A stretch of DNA of 40,966 nucleotides from Halopseudomonas xiamenensis (GCF_014219065.1 NZ_JACLGO010000034.1:1-40966), one strand, 5' to 3'. Positions 19,472 to 29,891 are shown, counted from the stretch's first letter. The notes: generated by a model not told the origin, from the letters alone. Program-made: numbers and translations.

Positions 19472-20254
19472 TCAAAACATCAAAGCGGTGAGAATGAAAT
19501 CCAGGCCCAGGATGGCCAGGGAGGCATAGACAACAGTACGGGTGGTCGCCCGGCTGATGCCTTCGGAAGTCGGTTCGCAATCATAGCCCTGGAACACCGC
19601 GATCCAGGTCACCACCACAGCGAAGACCACGGCCTTGATCAGGCCATTGAGCACATCGGCGCCGAACAGCACCGAATTCTGCATGTTGGACCAGTAGGAG
19701 CCGGAATAGACGCCCAGCCAGTCCACCGCGACCATGGCGCCACCCCAGATACCGACCACGCAGAAGATCAGCGACAGCAGCGGCATGGAGATGAAGCCGG
19801 CCCACAGGCGCGGCGCGATCACGTACTTGAGCGGATCGACGCCAATCATTTCCAGGCTCGACAGCTGCTCGGTGGCCTTCATCAGGCCGATCTCGGCGGT
19901 CAGCGCGGAACCGGCACGCCCGGCGAACAGCAACGCGGTGACCACCGGGCCCAGTTCACGCAGCAGGGTCAGGGCGACCATCTGCCCGACCGCCTGCTCG
20001 GAGCCGTAGTCCTTGAGAATGTTGTAGCCCTGCAGCGCCAGCACCATGCCGATGAAGATGCCGGAGACGATGATGATCGCCAGCGACAGCACACCCACTG
20101 CATACAGCTGCTTGAGCAGCAGGCTGAAGCCATTGCCGTAGCGCGAGCGTCCGGCCAGCGCCTGGAACAGGAAGATGCCGGAACGGCCGATGGCGGCCAC
20201 CACATCCAGGCCGACCCGGCCCAGCGATGCCACCCTATCCACGAGACTGCTCAA
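19472..20254 (-). CDS. mlaE: ABC transporter permease MlaE
   Basis: Permease of the Mla phospholipid transporter in the inner membrane. The 260 residues carry hydrophobic segments at about 53-77, 153-178, 204-222 and 238-260, and the conserved MlaE signature [27 protein letters not shown] stretch at 101-123. The [15 protein letters not shown] segment near the C-terminus, which contacts the ATPase, is also typical. It overlaps mlaF by four bases. Confidence 0.96.
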   Translation of the reverse strand: MSSLVDRVASLGRVGLDVVAAIGRSGIFLFQALAGRSRYGNGFSLLLKQLYAVGVLSLAIIIVSGIFIGMVLALQGYNILKDYGSEQAVGQMVALTLLRELGPVVTALLFAGRAGSALTAEIGLMKATEQLSSLEMIGVDPLKYVIAPRLWAGFISMPLLSLIFCVVGIWGGAMVAVDWLGVYSGSYWSNMQNSVLFGADVLNGLIKAVVFAVVVTWIAVFQGYDCEPTSEGISRATTRTVVYASLAILGLDFILTALMF

Positions 20255-21069
20255 CGCTTGCGCTCCTTCTGCAACAGGTCATCCACATAGTCCGTCGCCG
20301 GGAAGTGGAACGGCACCGGGCCATCCGGCTCGCCCTGCATGAACTGGCGAATGCGCGGGTTATCGGAGTTCATCAACTCGTCCGGCTTGCCATGCCCCAG
20401 CACCTGGCCATCGCCCACCACGTACAGGTAGTCGGCGATGCTGGCGGTTTCCGCCAGGTCGTGGGACACCACGATGCTGGTCAGCCCGAGCGCATCGTTG
20501 AGCAGGCGGATCAGGCGTACCAGCACCCCCATGGAGATCGGGTCCTGGCCGACGAACGGTTCGTCATACATCATCAGCTCGGGGTCCAGGGCAATCGCCC
20601 GGGCCAGCGCCACCCGCCGCTTCATGCCACCGGACAGCTCGTCGGGCATCAGCTGGTTGGCGCCACGCAGGCCGACCGCCTGCAGTTTGAGCAGGACGAT
20701 ATCGCGGATCATGTCTTCCGGCAGCTTGGTATGCACCCGCAGCGGGAAGGCGACGTTCTCGAACACATTCAGGTCGGTGAACAGCGCGCCGCTCTGGAAC
20801 AGCATGCCCATGTGCTGGCGCGCGGCGAACAGCTCCTCGCGACCGAGCCGGGGGATATCCTCGCCGTTGACCAGGATGGCGCCGCTGTCCGGACGCAACT
20901 GCGCGCCGATCAGCCGCAACAGGGTGGTCTTGCCACAACCGGACGGCCCCATGATGCCGGTGATCTTGCCGCGGGGAATACGGATGTCTACATTATTGAA
21001 GATAATCCGCTCACCCCGGCTGAAGGTGACCTGCTGCAGATCGACGATGAAATCCGATGATTCGGGCAT
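20251..21069 (-). CDS. mlaF: ABC transporter ATP-binding protein MlaF
   Basis: ATPase that powers the Mla lipid transporter with MlaE, MlaD and MlaB. The 272 residues show Walker [10 protein letters not shown] (41-49), the Q-loop in [11 protein letters not shown], the signature LSGGMKRR and Walker [14 protein letters not shown]. The C-terminal extension (after about 245, ending LLQKERKR) is the arm that swaps between MlaF subunits. The start at 21069 begins [16 protein letters not shown]. Upstream in-frame starts would run across the promoter. First gene of mlaFEDCB-ibaG. Confidence 0.96.
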   Translation of the reverse strand: MPESSDFIVDLQQVTFSRGERIIFNNVDIRIPRGKITGIMGPSGCGKTTLLRLIGAQLRPDSGAILVNGEDIPRLGREELFAARQHMGMLFQSGALFTDLNVFENVAFPLRVHTKLPEDMIRDIVLLKLQAVGLRGANQLMPDELSGGMKRRVALARAIALDPELMMYDEPFVGQDPISMGVLVRLIRLLNDALGLTSIVVSHDLAETASIADYLYVVGDGQVLGHGKPDELMNSDNPRIRQFMQGEPDGPVPFHFPATDYVDDLLQKERKR

Positions 21070-21124
21070 AGTGTTGGGTGGCCTTACCTGTTGACCGACG
21101 CAATGACGGAAAAATGAACGGAGT

Positions 21125-21153
21125 AATATACCAGTTCGGCGGATGCAGCCCAA
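21125..21153 (-). promoter_or_regulatory. mla operon promoter
   Basis: On the minus strand, TTGGGC (21148-21153) and TATATT (21125-21130) stand 17 bp apart, about 55 bases before the mlaF ATG. The -10 matches sigma-70 at five of six bases and the -35 only at the TTG. Confidence 0.55.
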
Positions 21154-21204
21154 GCTGGGCATCTTTCATTTTGTGTTCCCAGAGATGGCTGGCTGCTTCG
21201 GGGC

Positions 21205-21240
21205 CATGGATTGCCACGTCACTTCGCTCCTCGCAATGAC
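21205..21240. repeat. intergenic repeat of the ATTGCCACGTCACTTCGCTCC type
   Basis: Part of the 408-base mlaF-kdsD gap. Its ends pair (ATTGC/GCAAT). From memory, near-identical repeats are scattered through many bacterial genomes. Confidence 0.7.
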
Positions 21241-21256
21241 GATGTCTGATCAACCT

Positions 21257-21338
21257 GTGGGAGCCGCGCTGTGGGAGCCGCGCCCCGCGGCGATGGGTTT
21301 GCGGGCAGCCCGCTATCGCGCCGGGGCGGCGCTCCCAC
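21257..21338. repeat. inverted pair of Pseudomonas REP elements
   Basis: Arms at about 21271-21294 and 21315-21338 (GTGGGAGC...CGAT and its near reverse complement), joined by a short loop. The first 14 bases of the left arm are duplicated just upstream. The rest of the mlaF-kdsD gap holds the mla promoter on the left and a possible kdsD -10 (TATACT, 21440-21445) on the right. Confidence 0.8.
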
Positions 21339-21477
21339 CACCAACAACACCAACATCACCACAAGCGGCGCCCTCCAGGAAGTTCGGGAATATCTCCACA
21401 GTGGGAGACAGCACAGATGAGTTGAGCGTCACAAAACGCTATACTCCGCGCTGACTGCTCAACAGAAATCAAAGACC

Positions 21478-22449
21478 ATGCCAGAATTCGATTACACAGC
21501 TTCAGCCCAGCGCACCATTCGCCTCGAACGTGACGCCGTCGACAGCCTGCTGGGCCGGCTCGAAGGCCATTTCGATACGGCCTGCGCCACGCTCATCGAG
21601 TGCCCCGGGCGCATCGTGGTCACTGGCATGGGCAAGTCCGGGCATGTTGGCCGCAAGATCGCCGCGACACTGGCCAGTACCGGTTCACCGGCCTTCTTCG
21701 TGCACCCCGGCGAGGCCAGCCATGGTGACATGGGTATGATCACCCGCCAGGACGTGGTCATCGCCCTGTCCAATTCCGGCAATACCGCCGAGGTGGTGAC
21801 CCTGCTGCCATTGATCAAGCGCCTCGGCATTCCGCTGGTCAGCATCACCGGCAACCCCGACTCGACCCTGGCCCGCGCCGCCGTGGCCAACCTGGATACC
21901 GGCGTCGAACAGGAAGCCTGCCCGCTGAACCTGGCACCGACCTCCAGCACCACCACCGCGCTGGTCATGGGCGACGCCCTGGCCATCGCGCTGCTCGAGG
22001 CGCGCGGCTTCAGCGCCGAGGATTTCGCCTTCTCCCATCCCGGCGGCAGCCTCGGCCGGCGCTTGTTGCTGCTGGTCGACGACATCATGCACAGCGGTAC
22101 GCAGATGCCGCTGGTATCACCGGCCGTGCCACTGCGCGACGCGCTGCTGGAAATGACCCGCAAGGGCCTTGGCCTGACCGGCATCACCGACGACCAGGGC
22201 GTGCTGGTCGGTGTCTTCACCGACGGTGACCTGCGCCGCACCCTGGATCAGGATGTCGATATCCGCAATGCGCGCATCGAGCAGGTCATGACCCCGCGCT
22301 GCAAGACCGTGCGCCAGGGGGTACTGGCTGCCGAGGCGCTGAAGGTGATGGAGGACAGCAAGATCAGCGGGCTGTTCGTGGTCAACGAGCAGGGTCTGCC
22401 GGTCGGCGCCCTGAACATGCATGACCTGTTGCGTGCGGGGGTGGTATGA
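21478..22449 (+). CDS. kdsD: D-arabinose 5-phosphate isomerase
   Basis: Interconverts ribulose 5-phosphate and arabinose 5-phosphate, the first step to Kdo for LPS inner core. The 323 residues have a sugar isomerase (SIS) domain (about 35-170; GMGKSGHVGRKIAATL, ALSNSGNTAE, SSTTTALVMGDALA) and two CBS domains (about 205-320). First gene of kdsD-kdsC-lptC-lptA-lptB; its end overlaps kdsC by four bases. The ribosome site is weak (AAAGACC). A TATACT at 21440 may be its -10, though no -35 fits well. Confidence 0.96.
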   Translation: MPEFDYTASAQRTIRLERDAVDSLLGRLEGHFDTACATLIECPGRIVVTGMGKSGHVGRKIAATLASTGSPAFFVHPGEASHGDMGMITRQDVVIALSNSGNTAEVVTLLPLIKRLGIPLVSITGNPDSTLARAAVANLDTGVEQEACPLNLAPTSSTTTALVMGDALAIALLEARGFSAEDFAFSHPGGSLGRRLLLLVDDIMHSGTQMPLVSPAVPLRDALLEMTRKGLGLTGITDDQGVLVGVFTDGDLRRTLDQDVDIRNARIEQVMTPRCKTVRQGVLAAEALKVMEDSKISGLFVVNEQGLPVGALNMHDLLRAGVV

Positions 22450-22976
22450 AACCTGAACTGACTCTGCTGGAACGCGCCCGGGATATTCGCCTGGCGATCT
22501 TCGATGTGGACGGCGTACTCACCGACGGCCGCCTGTACTTCATGCCCGATGGTACCGAGTTCAAGTCGTTCAACACCCTGGACGGCCACGGCATCAAGCT
22601 GCTGATCGCCTCCGGTGTGCAGACCGCGATCATCAGCGGTCGCAACTCACCGCTGGTGGAACGCCGCGCCGCCAACCTGGGTATCCAGCACCTGATCCAG
22701 GGGCGCGAGGACAAGCTCACCGCGCTGGCCGAGCTGCGCCAGCGGGTACCGGTGGAGCTGGAGCAGATCGCCTTCCTCGGTGATGACCTGCCGGACCTGC
22801 CGGTCATGCGCCGGGTCGGGCTGGGCATGGCGGTGGCCAGCGCCGACGGCTTCGTCCGCGAACATGCCCACGGGGTGACCGTCAACGCCGGTGGCGCCGG
22901 TGCAGCGCGGGAGTTCTGCGAACTGATCATGCGCGCCCAGGGCACCCTGGACGCAGCCCAGGCGGCCTACCTGTGA
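22446..22976 (+). CDS. kdsC: 3-deoxy-D-manno-octulosonate 8-phosphate phosphatase
   Basis: Removes phosphate from Kdo-8-phosphate, giving Kdo for LPS. The 176 residues form a cap-less HAD phosphatase that works as a tetramer. The nucleophile motif is DVDGVLTDG (D20 and D22), motif II lies in AIISGRNS, the catalytic lysine region in REDKLTAL, and motif III in FLGDDLPDLPVM. Overlaps kdsD (ATGA) and lptC (GTGA) by four bases each, so translation is coupled. Confidence 0.96.
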   Translation: MKPELTLLERARDIRLAIFDVDGVLTDGRLYFMPDGTEFKSFNTLDGHGIKLLIASGVQTAIISGRNSPLVERRAANLGIQHLIQGREDKLTALAELRQRVPVELEQIAFLGDDLPDLPVMRRVGLGMAVASADGFVREHAHGVTVNAGGAGAAREFCELIMRAQGTLDAAQAAYL

Positions 22977-23542
22977 AGATTCCGCGCTACCTGGTCACCG
23001 GTGGACTGGTACTGCTGGCCGTGGTTCTGGCGCTGGCGGTGGGCTACTGGAACATTCGCCCGGCCAGCTTCACCCCGCAACTGGTGCAGGACCCGCTGCA
23101 GCCGGACTTCTTCATGGACAACCCGCGGATTCGCCAGCTCAACGAGCAGGGCCAACCAGCCTATGACTTGACCAGCATCCGCGCCGCCCACCAGGTTGGC
23201 GAGGACATCACCGAGCTGGATGAGCCCAGGCTGGTGTATTACCGCGAGGGCGACCAGCAACCCTGGAACCTGCGTGCCCGCTACGGCGAGGTCAGTGCCG
23301 ACGGCGAACGCGTCGAACTGAGCCAGAATGTGATCATCGAACAGCCATTGGCCGGCCAACCGGCTCGGCGCCTGTCGACGCCGGCGCTGAGTGTCTTTCC
23401 CAGCCGCCACTATGCCGAGACCGACCGCAGCGTCAGGATCGAAGCCGGCGGCGTGACCACGGCCACCGGTATGCAAGCTAACTTCAACGACGGCCGCATC
23501 GAGCTGCTGTCCAACGTAAGAGGCGAACATGAAGCGCGTTAG
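22973..23542 (+). CDS. lptC: LPS export protein LptC
   Basis: Inner-membrane component of the LPS transport bridge, passing LPS from LptB2FG to LptA. The 189 residues have one N-terminal transmembrane helix (about 7-25) and a periplasmic beta-jellyroll (about 60-185). The start is GTG, overlapping the kdsC stop, and is the only one giving the full membrane helix. It overlaps lptA by 14 bases. Sequence is diverged from enteric LptC, so the operon context adds weight to the call. Confidence 0.92.
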   Translation: MKIPRYLVTGGLVLLAVVLALAVGYWNIRPASFTPQLVQDPLQPDFFMDNPRIRQLNEQGQPAYDLTSIRAAHQVGEDITELDEPRLVYYREGDQQPWNLRARYGEVSADGERVELSQNVIIEQPLAGQPARRLSTPALSVFPSRHYAETDRSVRIEAGGVTTATGMQANFNDGRIELLSNVRGEHEAR

Positions 23543-24065
23543 AACCCTCTGTCTTGCCCTGCTGGCCGGCGTTGCCGCGCCAGTGATGGCGCTGCCTGAT
23601 GACGCCAGCCAACCGATTCGCATCCAGGCCAACTCGGCGACCCTGGATGATCGTCGCAACACCGCCGTGTACAGCGGCAATGTCATCATCACCCAGGGCA
23701 GCATGCGCCTGACCGGCAGCCGCGTCACGCTGAATACCGACCAGGCCGGCGAGGTCAGCAAGATCGTCGCCCAGGGCTCGCCAGCCACCTACCGGCAGAC
23801 CCCGGATGCGGACAGCAAGCCGGTGGACGCCCGCGCACTGACCATCGAATACCATGCCGACGTCGAGCGCGTGGTGCTGATCGACCAGGCCTTTCTCGAG
23901 CAGGCCGGCAACACCTTCCAGGGCCAGCGCGTGAGCTATGACATCCAGCGCCAGGTAGTGGATGCCGGCCGCGCCAGCAGCGGTGATGACGACACCGCCG
24001 AGCGTATTGAAATCATCATCCAGCCACGCAAGCGTACCGAGCCGGCGACCAATGACGAAACTTGA
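23529..24065 (+). CDS. lptA: periplasmic LPS transport protein LptA (LptH)
   Basis: Forms the periplasmic filament that carries LPS from LptC to the outer-membrane LptDE. In Pseudomonas the protein is also called LptH. The 178 residues start with a signal peptide cleaved after about residue 21 (APVMA), followed by the OstA-like jellyroll: [21 protein letters not shown] then [17 protein letters not shown] charged tail follows the fold. It overlaps lptC and lptB by 14 bases each. Confidence 0.95.
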   Translation: MKRVRTLCLALLAGVAAPVMALPDDASQPIRIQANSATLDDRRNTAVYSGNVIITQGSMRLTGSRVTLNTDQAGEVSKIVAQGSPATYRQTPDADSKPVDARALTIEYHADVERVVLIDQAFLEQAGNTFQGQRVSYDIQRQVVDAGRASSGDDDTAERIEIIIQPRKRTEPATNDET

Positions 24066-24777
24066 AGCACGCCACCTGGCCAAATCCTACAAGTCACGCA
24101 AGGTCGTGCAGGACGTCTCGCTGTCGATCAACAGCGGCGAGGTGGTCGGTCTGCTCGGCCCCAATGGTGCCGGCAAGACCACCTGTTTCTACATGATCGT
24201 CGGGCTGGTCAAGGCCGATCACGGCAACATCCTGATCAACGAGCAGGACGTCACCCGCCTGCCCATGCATGGCCGGGCGCGCCAGGGTATCGGCTACCTG
24301 CCGCAGGAGGCCTCGATCTTCCGCAAGCTCAGCGTGGCCGACAACATCATGGCGATCCTGCAGACGCGCAAGGACCTGAACCGCCAGGGCCGTGAGGGCA
24401 AGCTCGACTCGCTGCTGCGTGAATTCCACATCCACCACCTGCGTGACAATCTCGGCATGAGCCTGTCCGGTGGTGAACGCCGGCGAGCGGAAATCGCCCG
24501 TGCACTGGCCACCGACCCGCAGTTCATCCTGCTCGACGAGCCGTTCGCCGGGGTCGACCCAATCTCGGTCAACGACATCAAGCAGATCATCGAGCATCTC
24601 AAGGACAAGGGTATCGGTGTGCTGATTACCGACCATAATGTGCGTGAGACCCTGGATATCTGCGACAAGGCGTACATCGTCAACGATGGCCATATCATCG
24701 CCGAAGGGAATGCCGAAGCCGTGCTCGCCAACCAGCTGGTACGCGATGTGTATCTGGGGCATGCCTTCCGCCTGTGA
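24052..24777 (+). CDS. lptB: LPS export ABC transporter ATPase LptB
   Basis: ATPase that drives LPS extraction from the inner membrane with LptF and LptG. The 241 residues carry Walker [11 protein letters not shown]-loop YLPQEASIF, signature LSGGERRR and Walker [12 protein letters not shown], with the H-loop in ITDHNVRET. The start at 24052 gives [14 protein letters not shown]. Longer in-frame starts would only read antisense-like sequence inside lptA. It is the last gene of the LPS operon, 96 bases before rpoN. lptF and lptG are elsewhere. Confidence 0.97.
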   Translation: MTKLEARHLAKSYKSRKVVQDVSLSINSGEVVGLLGPNGAGKTTCFYMIVGLVKADHGNILINEQDVTRLPMHGRARQGIGYLPQEASIFRKLSVADNIMAILQTRKDLNRQGREGKLDSLLREFHIHHLRDNLGMSLSGGERRRAEIARALATDPQFILLDEPFAGVDPISVNDIKQIIEHLKDKGIGVLITDHNVRETLDICDKAYIVNDGHIIAEGNAEAVLANQLVRDVYLGHAFRL

Positions 24778-24873
24778 AAACCGTCGGATTTCAGGCATGC
24801 TAGCGGGCAATTGGCCATGATTTTATTTTGCTCATCAATGGCTTGAAATGAACAAGGCACATCGCGACACACT

Positions 24874-26376
24874 ATGAAACCAACGCTCGTCCTCAAGATG
24901 GGGCAGCAGCTGACGATGACACCGCAGCTGCAGCAAGCCATCCGACTGCTTCAGCTGTCCAGCCTCGACCTCCAGCAGGAGGTGCAGGAGGCGTTGGAAG
25001 CCAATCCGCTGCTGGAAATGGCGGACGATGGCGAGGATGACTACTCCTCCAATACCGCGGACAACGCCGGCGGCGACGAGGATGCACCTGCCACCGCCCT
25101 GCCCGAGCCGGCGGCACTGGATGTCATAGACCAGCACAGCCACAGCGAGGAAGAAGGCAACTGGAACGAGCAGATCCCCAGCGAACTGCCGGTCGACACC
25201 CAGTGGGAGGATATCTACCAGACCTCCGCCAGCTCCCTGCCCAGCTCGGATGACGAGGACTGGGATTTCACCTCGCGCACCAGCAGCGACGAGACCCTGC
25301 AGAGTCATCTCGAATGGCAGCTCAACCTGCTGCCGCTGTCGGATACCGATCACCAGATCGCCATCGCGCTGATCGATGGTATCAACGCCGACGGCTACCT
25401 GGAGGAGTCTCTGGAAGACATCCAGGCCTCCCTCGACCCGGAACTGGGCGTGGAGCTGGACGAGATCGAGATGGTGCTGCACCGCATCCAGCAGTTCGAG
25501 CCGGTCGGCGTCGGCGCCCGCAACCTGAGCGAATGCCTGCACCTGCAATTGCGCCAGCTGCCCGACAGCACGCCGATGCTGGAGCAGGCCAAGCGCGTGG
25601 TGCGCGATTACCTGGAGCTGCTCGGCAGCCGCGATTTCGCCCAACTGATGCGGCGCACCCGGCTCAAGGAAGACCAGTTGCGCGAGGTGATCGCGCTGAT
25701 CCAGACACTCAACCCGCGTCCCGGTGGGGAAATCGCCTCCGGCGAGGCCGAGTACGTGATACCCGACGTCATCGTGCGCCGCGACCAGAACCGTTGGATC
25801 GTCGAGCTGAACCAGGAAGCCGCGCCGCGGGTACGGGTCAACAGCCAGTACGCGTCCATGGTCAAGCGCGCCGACAGCAGCGAGGACAATACTTATCTGC
25901 GCAACCACCTGCAGGAAGCACGCTGGTTCATCAAGAGCCTGCAGAGCCGCAACGAGACGCTGATGAAGGTGGCCACGCAGATCGTCGAGCACCAGCGCGG
26001 CTTTCTCGAACACGGCGAAGAGGCCATGAAGCCGCTGGTACTGCACGATATCGCCGAGGCGGTGGGCATGCACGAGTCGACCATCTCGCGGGTGACCACG
26101 CAGAAATACATGCACACCCCACGCGGCATCTTCGAGCTCAAGTACTTTTTCTCCAGCCACGTCAGCACCAGCGAGGGCGGTGAATTCTCCTCCACCGCCA
26201 TCCGCGCGCTGATCAAGAAACTGGTGGCGGCAGAAAACCCGAAGAAACCATTGAGTGACAGCAAGATCGCTGGTTTACTGGAGGAACAAGGCATCCATGT
26301 GGCGCGGAGGACCATCGCCAAATATCGCGAATCGCTCAACATCGCGCCATCGAGCGAACGCAAACGGCTGGTCTGA
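24874..26376 (+). CDS. rpoN: RNA polymerase sigma-54 factor
   Basis: Alternative sigma factor for -24/-12 promoters controlling nitrogen use, motility and more, dependent on AAA+ activators. The 500 residues show region I, glutamine- and leucine-rich (about 1-50, [14 protein letters not shown]), an acidic linker (about 50-115), the core-binding domain (about 120-310), the helix-turn-helix region (about 380-410, HESTISRVT) and the RpoN box [10 protein letters not shown] (477-486). No strong ribosome site is close to the ATG; AAGG lies about 15 bases away. Followed by hpf, ptsN, rapZ and npr, the conserved rpoN neighbourhood. Confidence 0.98.
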   Translation: MKPTLVLKMGQQLTMTPQLQQAIRLLQLSSLDLQQEVQEALEANPLLEMADDGEDDYSSNTADNAGGDEDAPATALPEPAALDVIDQHSHSEEEGNWNEQIPSELPVDTQWEDIYQTSASSLPSSDDEDWDFTSRTSSDETLQSHLEWQLNLLPLSDTDHQIAIALIDGINADGYLEESLEDIQASLDPELGVELDEIEMVLHRIQQFEPVGVGARNLSECLHLQLRQLPDSTPMLEQAKRVVRDYLELLGSRDFAQLMRRTRLKEDQLREVIALIQTLNPRPGGEIASGEAEYVIPDVIVRRDQNRWIVELNQEAAPRVRVNSQYASMVKRADSSEDNTYLRNHLQEARWFIKSLQSRNETLMKVATQIVEHQRGFLEHGEEAMKPLVLHDIAEAVGMHESTISRVTTQKYMHTPRGIFELKYFFSSHVSTSEGGEFSSTAIRALIKKLVAAENPKKPLSDSKIAGLLEEQGIHVARRTIAKYRESLNIAPSSERKRLV

Positions 26377-26472
26377 ATCGACCTGGGTCAATGAAAGCGA
26401 ACACAAGAAGTGGCACCATGGGGGTAACTGGACAAGCTACCCCGGTTCATCAAGCCAATCAGGAGAAGTGTT

Positions 26473-26781
26473 ATGCAAATGAAAATTACTGGTCTCCAAC
26501 TCGATGTGACAGATGCTCTGCGTGACTATGTGACCGAGAAGATGGCGCGCCTGGAGCGGCACTTCGACAAGATCATCAGTGCCCAGATCACCTTGGAAGT
26601 GGACAAACTGCAGCAAAAGGCCGAAGGTACGCTGCACATTGCCGGCAACGATCTGGTTGCCGAAGCGCAGCACACTGATATGTATGCCGCCATTGACCTG
26701 CTGGTCGACCGTCTGGACCGCCAGCTGATCAAGCACAAGGAAAAACACATTGGCCGCCAACAAGGCGTCAACGACCGGTAA
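26473..26781 (+). CDS. hpf: ribosome hibernation promoting factor, short form
   Basis: Binds the 30S decoding region in stationary phase and promotes inactive ribosome dimers. The 102 residues form one S30AE/HPF domain (about 1-95, beginning MQMKITGLQLDVTDALRDYV) without the C-terminal dimerisation domain, so it is the short type. AGGAGA before the ATG is a strong ribosome site. It lies 96 bases after rpoN and 16 before ptsN. Confidence 0.95.
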   Translation: MQMKITGLQLDVTDALRDYVTEKMARLERHFDKIISAQITLEVDKLQQKAEGTLHIAGNDLVAEAQHTDMYAAIDLLVDRLDRQLIKHKEKHIGRQQGVNDR

Positions 26782-26797
26782 GTCCAAGCAGCGAACC

Positions 26798-27253
26798 ATG
26801 CAAATAAGTCAAATACTCTCCCCCCAGCTCACCTTCGCGGCAGTGCAGGGGGGCTCCAAGAAACGCGTGCTGGAGCTGATCGGCAAGTTGATCGCCCAGC
26901 ACACCCACCTGGATTCGGATGTCGTCTACGAAAGCCTGATCGCCCGGGAAAAACTCGGCTCGACCGGCTTCGGCAACGGCATCGCCATTCCCCACTGTCG
27001 CCTGGAGCAATGCACCGAGGCGGTGGGGGCCCTGCTGCAACTCGACAGCAGGATCGATTTCGACTCCCTCGACGGTGAGCCCGTCGACCTGATCTTCGTC
27101 CTGCTGGTGCCCCATGAGGCCACCGAGCAGCACCTGCAGATACTCAAGATGCTGGCCGAAAAACTTGACCAGGAAGAGTTGCGCGAGGCACTGCGACAGG
27201 CGCCGGATGCACAGGCCCTGTACCGGGTCATGGTTGGCGCCAACGGAGACTGA
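26798..27253 (+). CDS. ptsN: nitrogen-regulatory phosphotransferase enzyme IIA
   Basis: EIIA-Ntr, terminal phosphoryl acceptor of the nitrogen PTS, a regulator of potassium transport, carbon and nitrogen balance and sigma-54-linked functions. The 151 residues make one EIIA(fructose/mannitol)-type domain. The phosphorylated histidine is H66 in GIAIPHCRL. The start at 26798 gives [13 protein letters not shown]; an earlier in-frame start inside hpf lacks family similarity. It precedes rapZ by four bases. The enzyme I (ptsP) is not in the window. Confidence 0.96.
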   Translation: MQISQILSPQLTFAAVQGGSKKRVLELIGKLIAQHTHLDSDVVYESLIAREKLGSTGFGNGIAIPHCRLEQCTEAVGALLQLDSRIDFDSLDGEPVDLIFVLLVPHEATEQHLQILKMLAEKLDQEELREALRQAPDAQALYRVMVGANGD

Positions 27254-27257
27254 TGAC

Positions 27258-28112
27258 ATGCGCCTGGTGGTCGTCAGCGGACGCTCCGGCTCCGGCAAGA
27301 GTACCGCTTTGCATCTGCTGGAAGACAATGGTTTCTACTGCATAGACAACCTGCCGGCCGGCCTGCTGCCGGAACTGGCCAGGCAGGCCAACAATACCGA
27401 CCTGAGCCTGCCGAAGGTGGCCATCAGCATCGATGCGCGCAACCTGCCCAGCGATCTGCAGCGCTTTCCCGAGCTGCTCAAGCAGGTGCGCGATGCCGGT
27501 ATCCACTGCGATGTGCTGTTCCTCGCCGCCACCGACGAGGTGCTGATCAAGCGCTTCTCGGAAACCCGCCGCAAGCATCCGCTGACCGATGGCAACCTGT
27601 CACTGGGCGAGGCGATCGCCGCCGAGCTGAAGGTGCTCGAACCCATCATCGACCTGGCCAGCCTGAAGATCGATACCAGCCACCTGACCCTGTACCAGCT
27701 GCGCGACCTGCTCAAGCAGCGCCTGCTGAGCAGCCAGAGCAACAGCCCCTCGATTCTCATCCAGTCGTTCGGCTTCAAGCGCGGCGTGCCGGTGGATGCC
27801 GACCTGGTATTCGACGTGCGCTGCCTGCCCAACCCCTACTGGAAGCCCGACCTGCGCCCGTTCTCCGGCAAAGACAAGCAGATCTGCGACTACCTGGATG
27901 CCGAACCCGATGTGCAGGACATGTACCAGGACATCTTCCACTTCCTGCAGAAGTGGCTGCCGCGCTATGCCGCCGGCGAACGCAGCTACATGAGCATCGG
28001 CATCGGCTGCACCGGTGGCCATCACCGCTCGGTGTATATCGCCGAGCGGCTGGTCCGGGAGCTGAGCGTGCACTCCTCCAACCTCCTGATTCGCCACCGT
28101 GACCTGCCATGA
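27258..28112 (+). CDS. rapZ: RNase adapter protein RapZ
   Basis: In enterics RapZ binds the small RNA GlmZ and hands it to RNase E, tuning glucosamine-6-phosphate synthase. In Pseudomonas the target is less clear. The 284 residues have an N-terminal P-loop domain with Walker A GRSGSGKS (8-15) and a C-terminal RNA- and ligand-binding domain ending in CTGGHHRS (251-258). The ATG at 27258 gives [11 protein letters not shown]. It overlaps npr by four bases, in the conserved ptsN-rapZ-npr order. Confidence 0.96.
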   Translation: MRLVVVSGRSGSGKSTALHLLEDNGFYCIDNLPAGLLPELARQANNTDLSLPKVAISIDARNLPSDLQRFPELLKQVRDAGIHCDVLFLAATDEVLIKRFSETRRKHPLTDGNLSLGEAIAAELKVLEPIIDLASLKIDTSHLTLYQLRDLLKQRLLSSQSNSPSILIQSFGFKRGVPVDADLVFDVRCLPNPYWKPDLRPFSGKDKQICDYLDAEPDVQDMYQDIFHFLQKWLPRYAAGERSYMSIGIGCTGGHHRSVYIAERLVRELSVHSSNLLIRHRDLP

Positions 28113-28387
28113 GTCAACTGATCCAACGCGTCCAGATCATCAACAAGCTCGGCCTGCATGCCCGCGCCGCCGCCAAGTTCGTCAACGTGGCCAAGCAGCA
28201 TGGCTGCAGCGTGCAGGTCGGCGGTGATGAGCAGCGCATGGTCGATGGCAAGAGCATCATGCAGGTCATGATGCTGGCGGCGAGCAAGGGCACCGAGCTG
28301 TGCATCTGCTGCGAAGGCGAGCAGGCCGAACAGGCCATGGAGGACCTGGTCTGCCTGATCAATGACTATTTCGGCGAAGGCGAGTAG
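28109..28387 (+). CDS. npr: nitrogen PTS phosphocarrier protein NPr
   Basis: HPr-like carrier passing phosphate from EI-Ntr to EIIA-Ntr (PtsN). Also named ptsO. The 92 residues form one HPr domain with the phosphorylated H17 in LGLHARAA and a serine at the regulatory position in [12 protein letters not shown]. Ends FGEGE. Last gene of the rpoN-hpf-ptsN-rapZ-npr cluster, overlapping rapZ by four bases and convergent with pmbA. Confidence 0.96.
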   Translation: MSQLIQRVQIINKLGLHARAAAKFVNVAKQHGCSVQVGGDEQRMVDGKSIMQVMMLAASKGTELCICCEGEQAEQAMEDLVCLINDYFGEGE

Positions 28388-28468
28388 CCCCAGCCACCAA
28401 CTGAGCGACACCCCACTTCCTCACCGGCAGCAGGCGTAGCGCCTGAACGCGGACCGGCCTTTCGGGTT

Positions 28469-28486
28469 GTCGCGCGCCTGCGCGAC
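28469..28486. repeat. hairpin GTCGCGC-GCCT-GCGCGAC between convergent genes
   Basis: Perfect 7-bp stem in the 124-base gap between npr and pmbA, next to a partial copy of the GGCGTAGCGC repeat. It has no T-run, so a role as a terminator is uncertain. Confidence 0.5.
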
Positions 28487-28511
28487 GACGGGGTGGGGAT
28501 AATGGAGCGCC

Positions 28512-29870
28512 TCAGGCACCCCCAACGGTCATACCGTCCACCAACCAACTGCCGGTGAGGTAGTTGCCACGCCGTTCGATATCCGAGCCCACGCAGCGCA
28601 GATTGCGGAACATATCCCGCAGGTTACCGGCGATGGTCACCTCGCGTACCGGATGACTGATCACACCGTTTTCCACCCAGAAGCCACCAGCGCCCCGGGA
28701 ATAGTCCCCGGTCACGCCATTGACGCCCTGCCCCATCAGCTCGGTGACCAGCAGGCCGGTACCCATCTCCTGCAGCAAGGCCGACAGATCCCCGGCATTG
28801 GAGCCGATATGCAGATTGTGCACGCCACCGGCATTGGCGGTGCTCGACAGCTTCAGCCGCCGTGCGGAATAGGTGCTCAGCACCCAGCTCTGCAGAATAC
28901 CCTCGCGAATGAACGCCTGTTCCCGCGTAGCCAGCCCGTCGCCATCGAACGCGGCGCTGCCCAGCGCCTGGCGCAGATGCGGGCGCTCATCGATATGCAC
29001 CCACTCGGGAAACACCTGGCTGCCCATGGCATCCAACAGGAAGGTCGACTGGCGGTACACCGCACCACCGGAAATCGAGCCGATCAGGTGCCCGAGCAGG
29101 CCCGCGGCCTGGTCGGCGGCGAACAGCACCGGCACCCGTGCGGTCTTCACCGGCCTGGCACCGACCCGCGCCAGGGTCCGCTCCGCCGCCTTGCGGCCCA
29201 GCGCCTCGGTACCCATCAGCCGGTCACCGCGGCGGTCGACCGTATACCAGTAGTCGCGCTGCATGCCTTCATCGGTATTGACGATCAGCACCGCAGACGC
29301 GCTGTGCCGCGAACCCAGCGAGCTGCCGATGAAGCCATGGCTGTTGCCGTAGACCCGGCAGCCCTGCTGGCTGCTGATATTGGCACTGTCGCTGCTCAGC
29401 CGTGGATCAACCGCCAGCGCCGCCGCCTCGCAGGCCAGGGCACGCTCGATCGCCGCCTCGGCATCCAGCGCCCAGGGGTGGTACAGGTCCAGATCGGGCA
29501 GATCATGCGCCATCAGCTCAGCCTCGGCCAGACCGGAACAGGGGTCGGGCGAGGTATTGCGGGCGATCGCCAGTGCCGCCTCGACAGTGGAACGGATGGC
29601 CTCGTCGGACGTATCCGAGGTGCTCGCCGAGCCCTTGCGCTGATCCAGATACAGGGTGATGCCGAAGCCCTGGTCGCGGTTGAGTTCGACCGTCTCCACC
29701 TCGCCCTGGCGCACACCGACGGACAGCCCGGTATTCTGGCTGACCGCCACCTCGCAGGCCGAAGCGCCCTGGCGACGGGCTTCGTCGAGGATGAAGGCCA
29801 CTCGCTGTTCGAGCATCCGGCACAGGGCCTGGGGGTCATCGTGCTGCTGGTCGGGAAGCTGTTCGGTCAT
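28512..29870 (-). CDS. pmbA: metalloprotease PmbA (TldE)
   Basis: Partner of the metalloprotease TldD. The TldD/TldE pair degrades unfolded peptides and matures microcin-like modified peptides in enterics. The 452 residues are of the usual length for PmbA: an N-terminal half (SVGVRQGEVETVELNRD) and a C-terminal half with VTGDYSRGAGGFWVENG, shared by the family. TldE subunits lack the metal-binding HExxxH of TldD, and none is seen here. tldD is not in the window. The start at 29870 has GAGGAG upstream and follows a good promoter. Confidence 0.95.
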   Translation of the reverse strand: MTEQLPDQQHDDPQALCRMLEQRVAFILDEARRQGASACEVAVSQNTGLSVGVRQGEVETVELNRDQGFGITLYLDQRKGSASTSDTSDEAIRSTVEAALAIARNTSPDPCSGLAEAELMAHDLPDLDLYHPWALDAEAAIERALACEAAALAVDPRLSSDSANISSQQGCRVYGNSHGFIGSSLGSRHSASAVLIVNTDEGMQRDYWYTVDRRGDRLMGTEALGRKAAERTLARVGARPVKTARVPVLFAADQAAGLLGHLIGSISGGAVYRQSTFLLDAMGSQVFPEWVHIDERPHLRQALGSAAFDGDGLATREQAFIREGILQSWVLSTYSARRLKLSSTANAGGVHNLHIGSNAGDLSALLQEMGTGLLVTELMGQGVNGVTGDYSRGAGGFWVENGVISHPVREVTIAGNLRDMFRNLRCVGSDIERRGNYLTGSWLVDGMTVGGA

Positions 29871-29891
29871 AAGATCTCCTCGTAGACGCGC

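Noticed and set aside
26411..26424. Possible sigma-54 promoter upstream of hpf (TGGCAC at 26411)
   Set aside because: The -12 position reads GGGG instead of TTGC, so it fails the -24/-12 consensus.
26413..26450. Hairpin GGGGTA...TACCCC between rpoN and hpf as a riboswitch or terminator
   Set aside because: A single 6-bp stem with no T-run and no match to a known riboswitch architecture.
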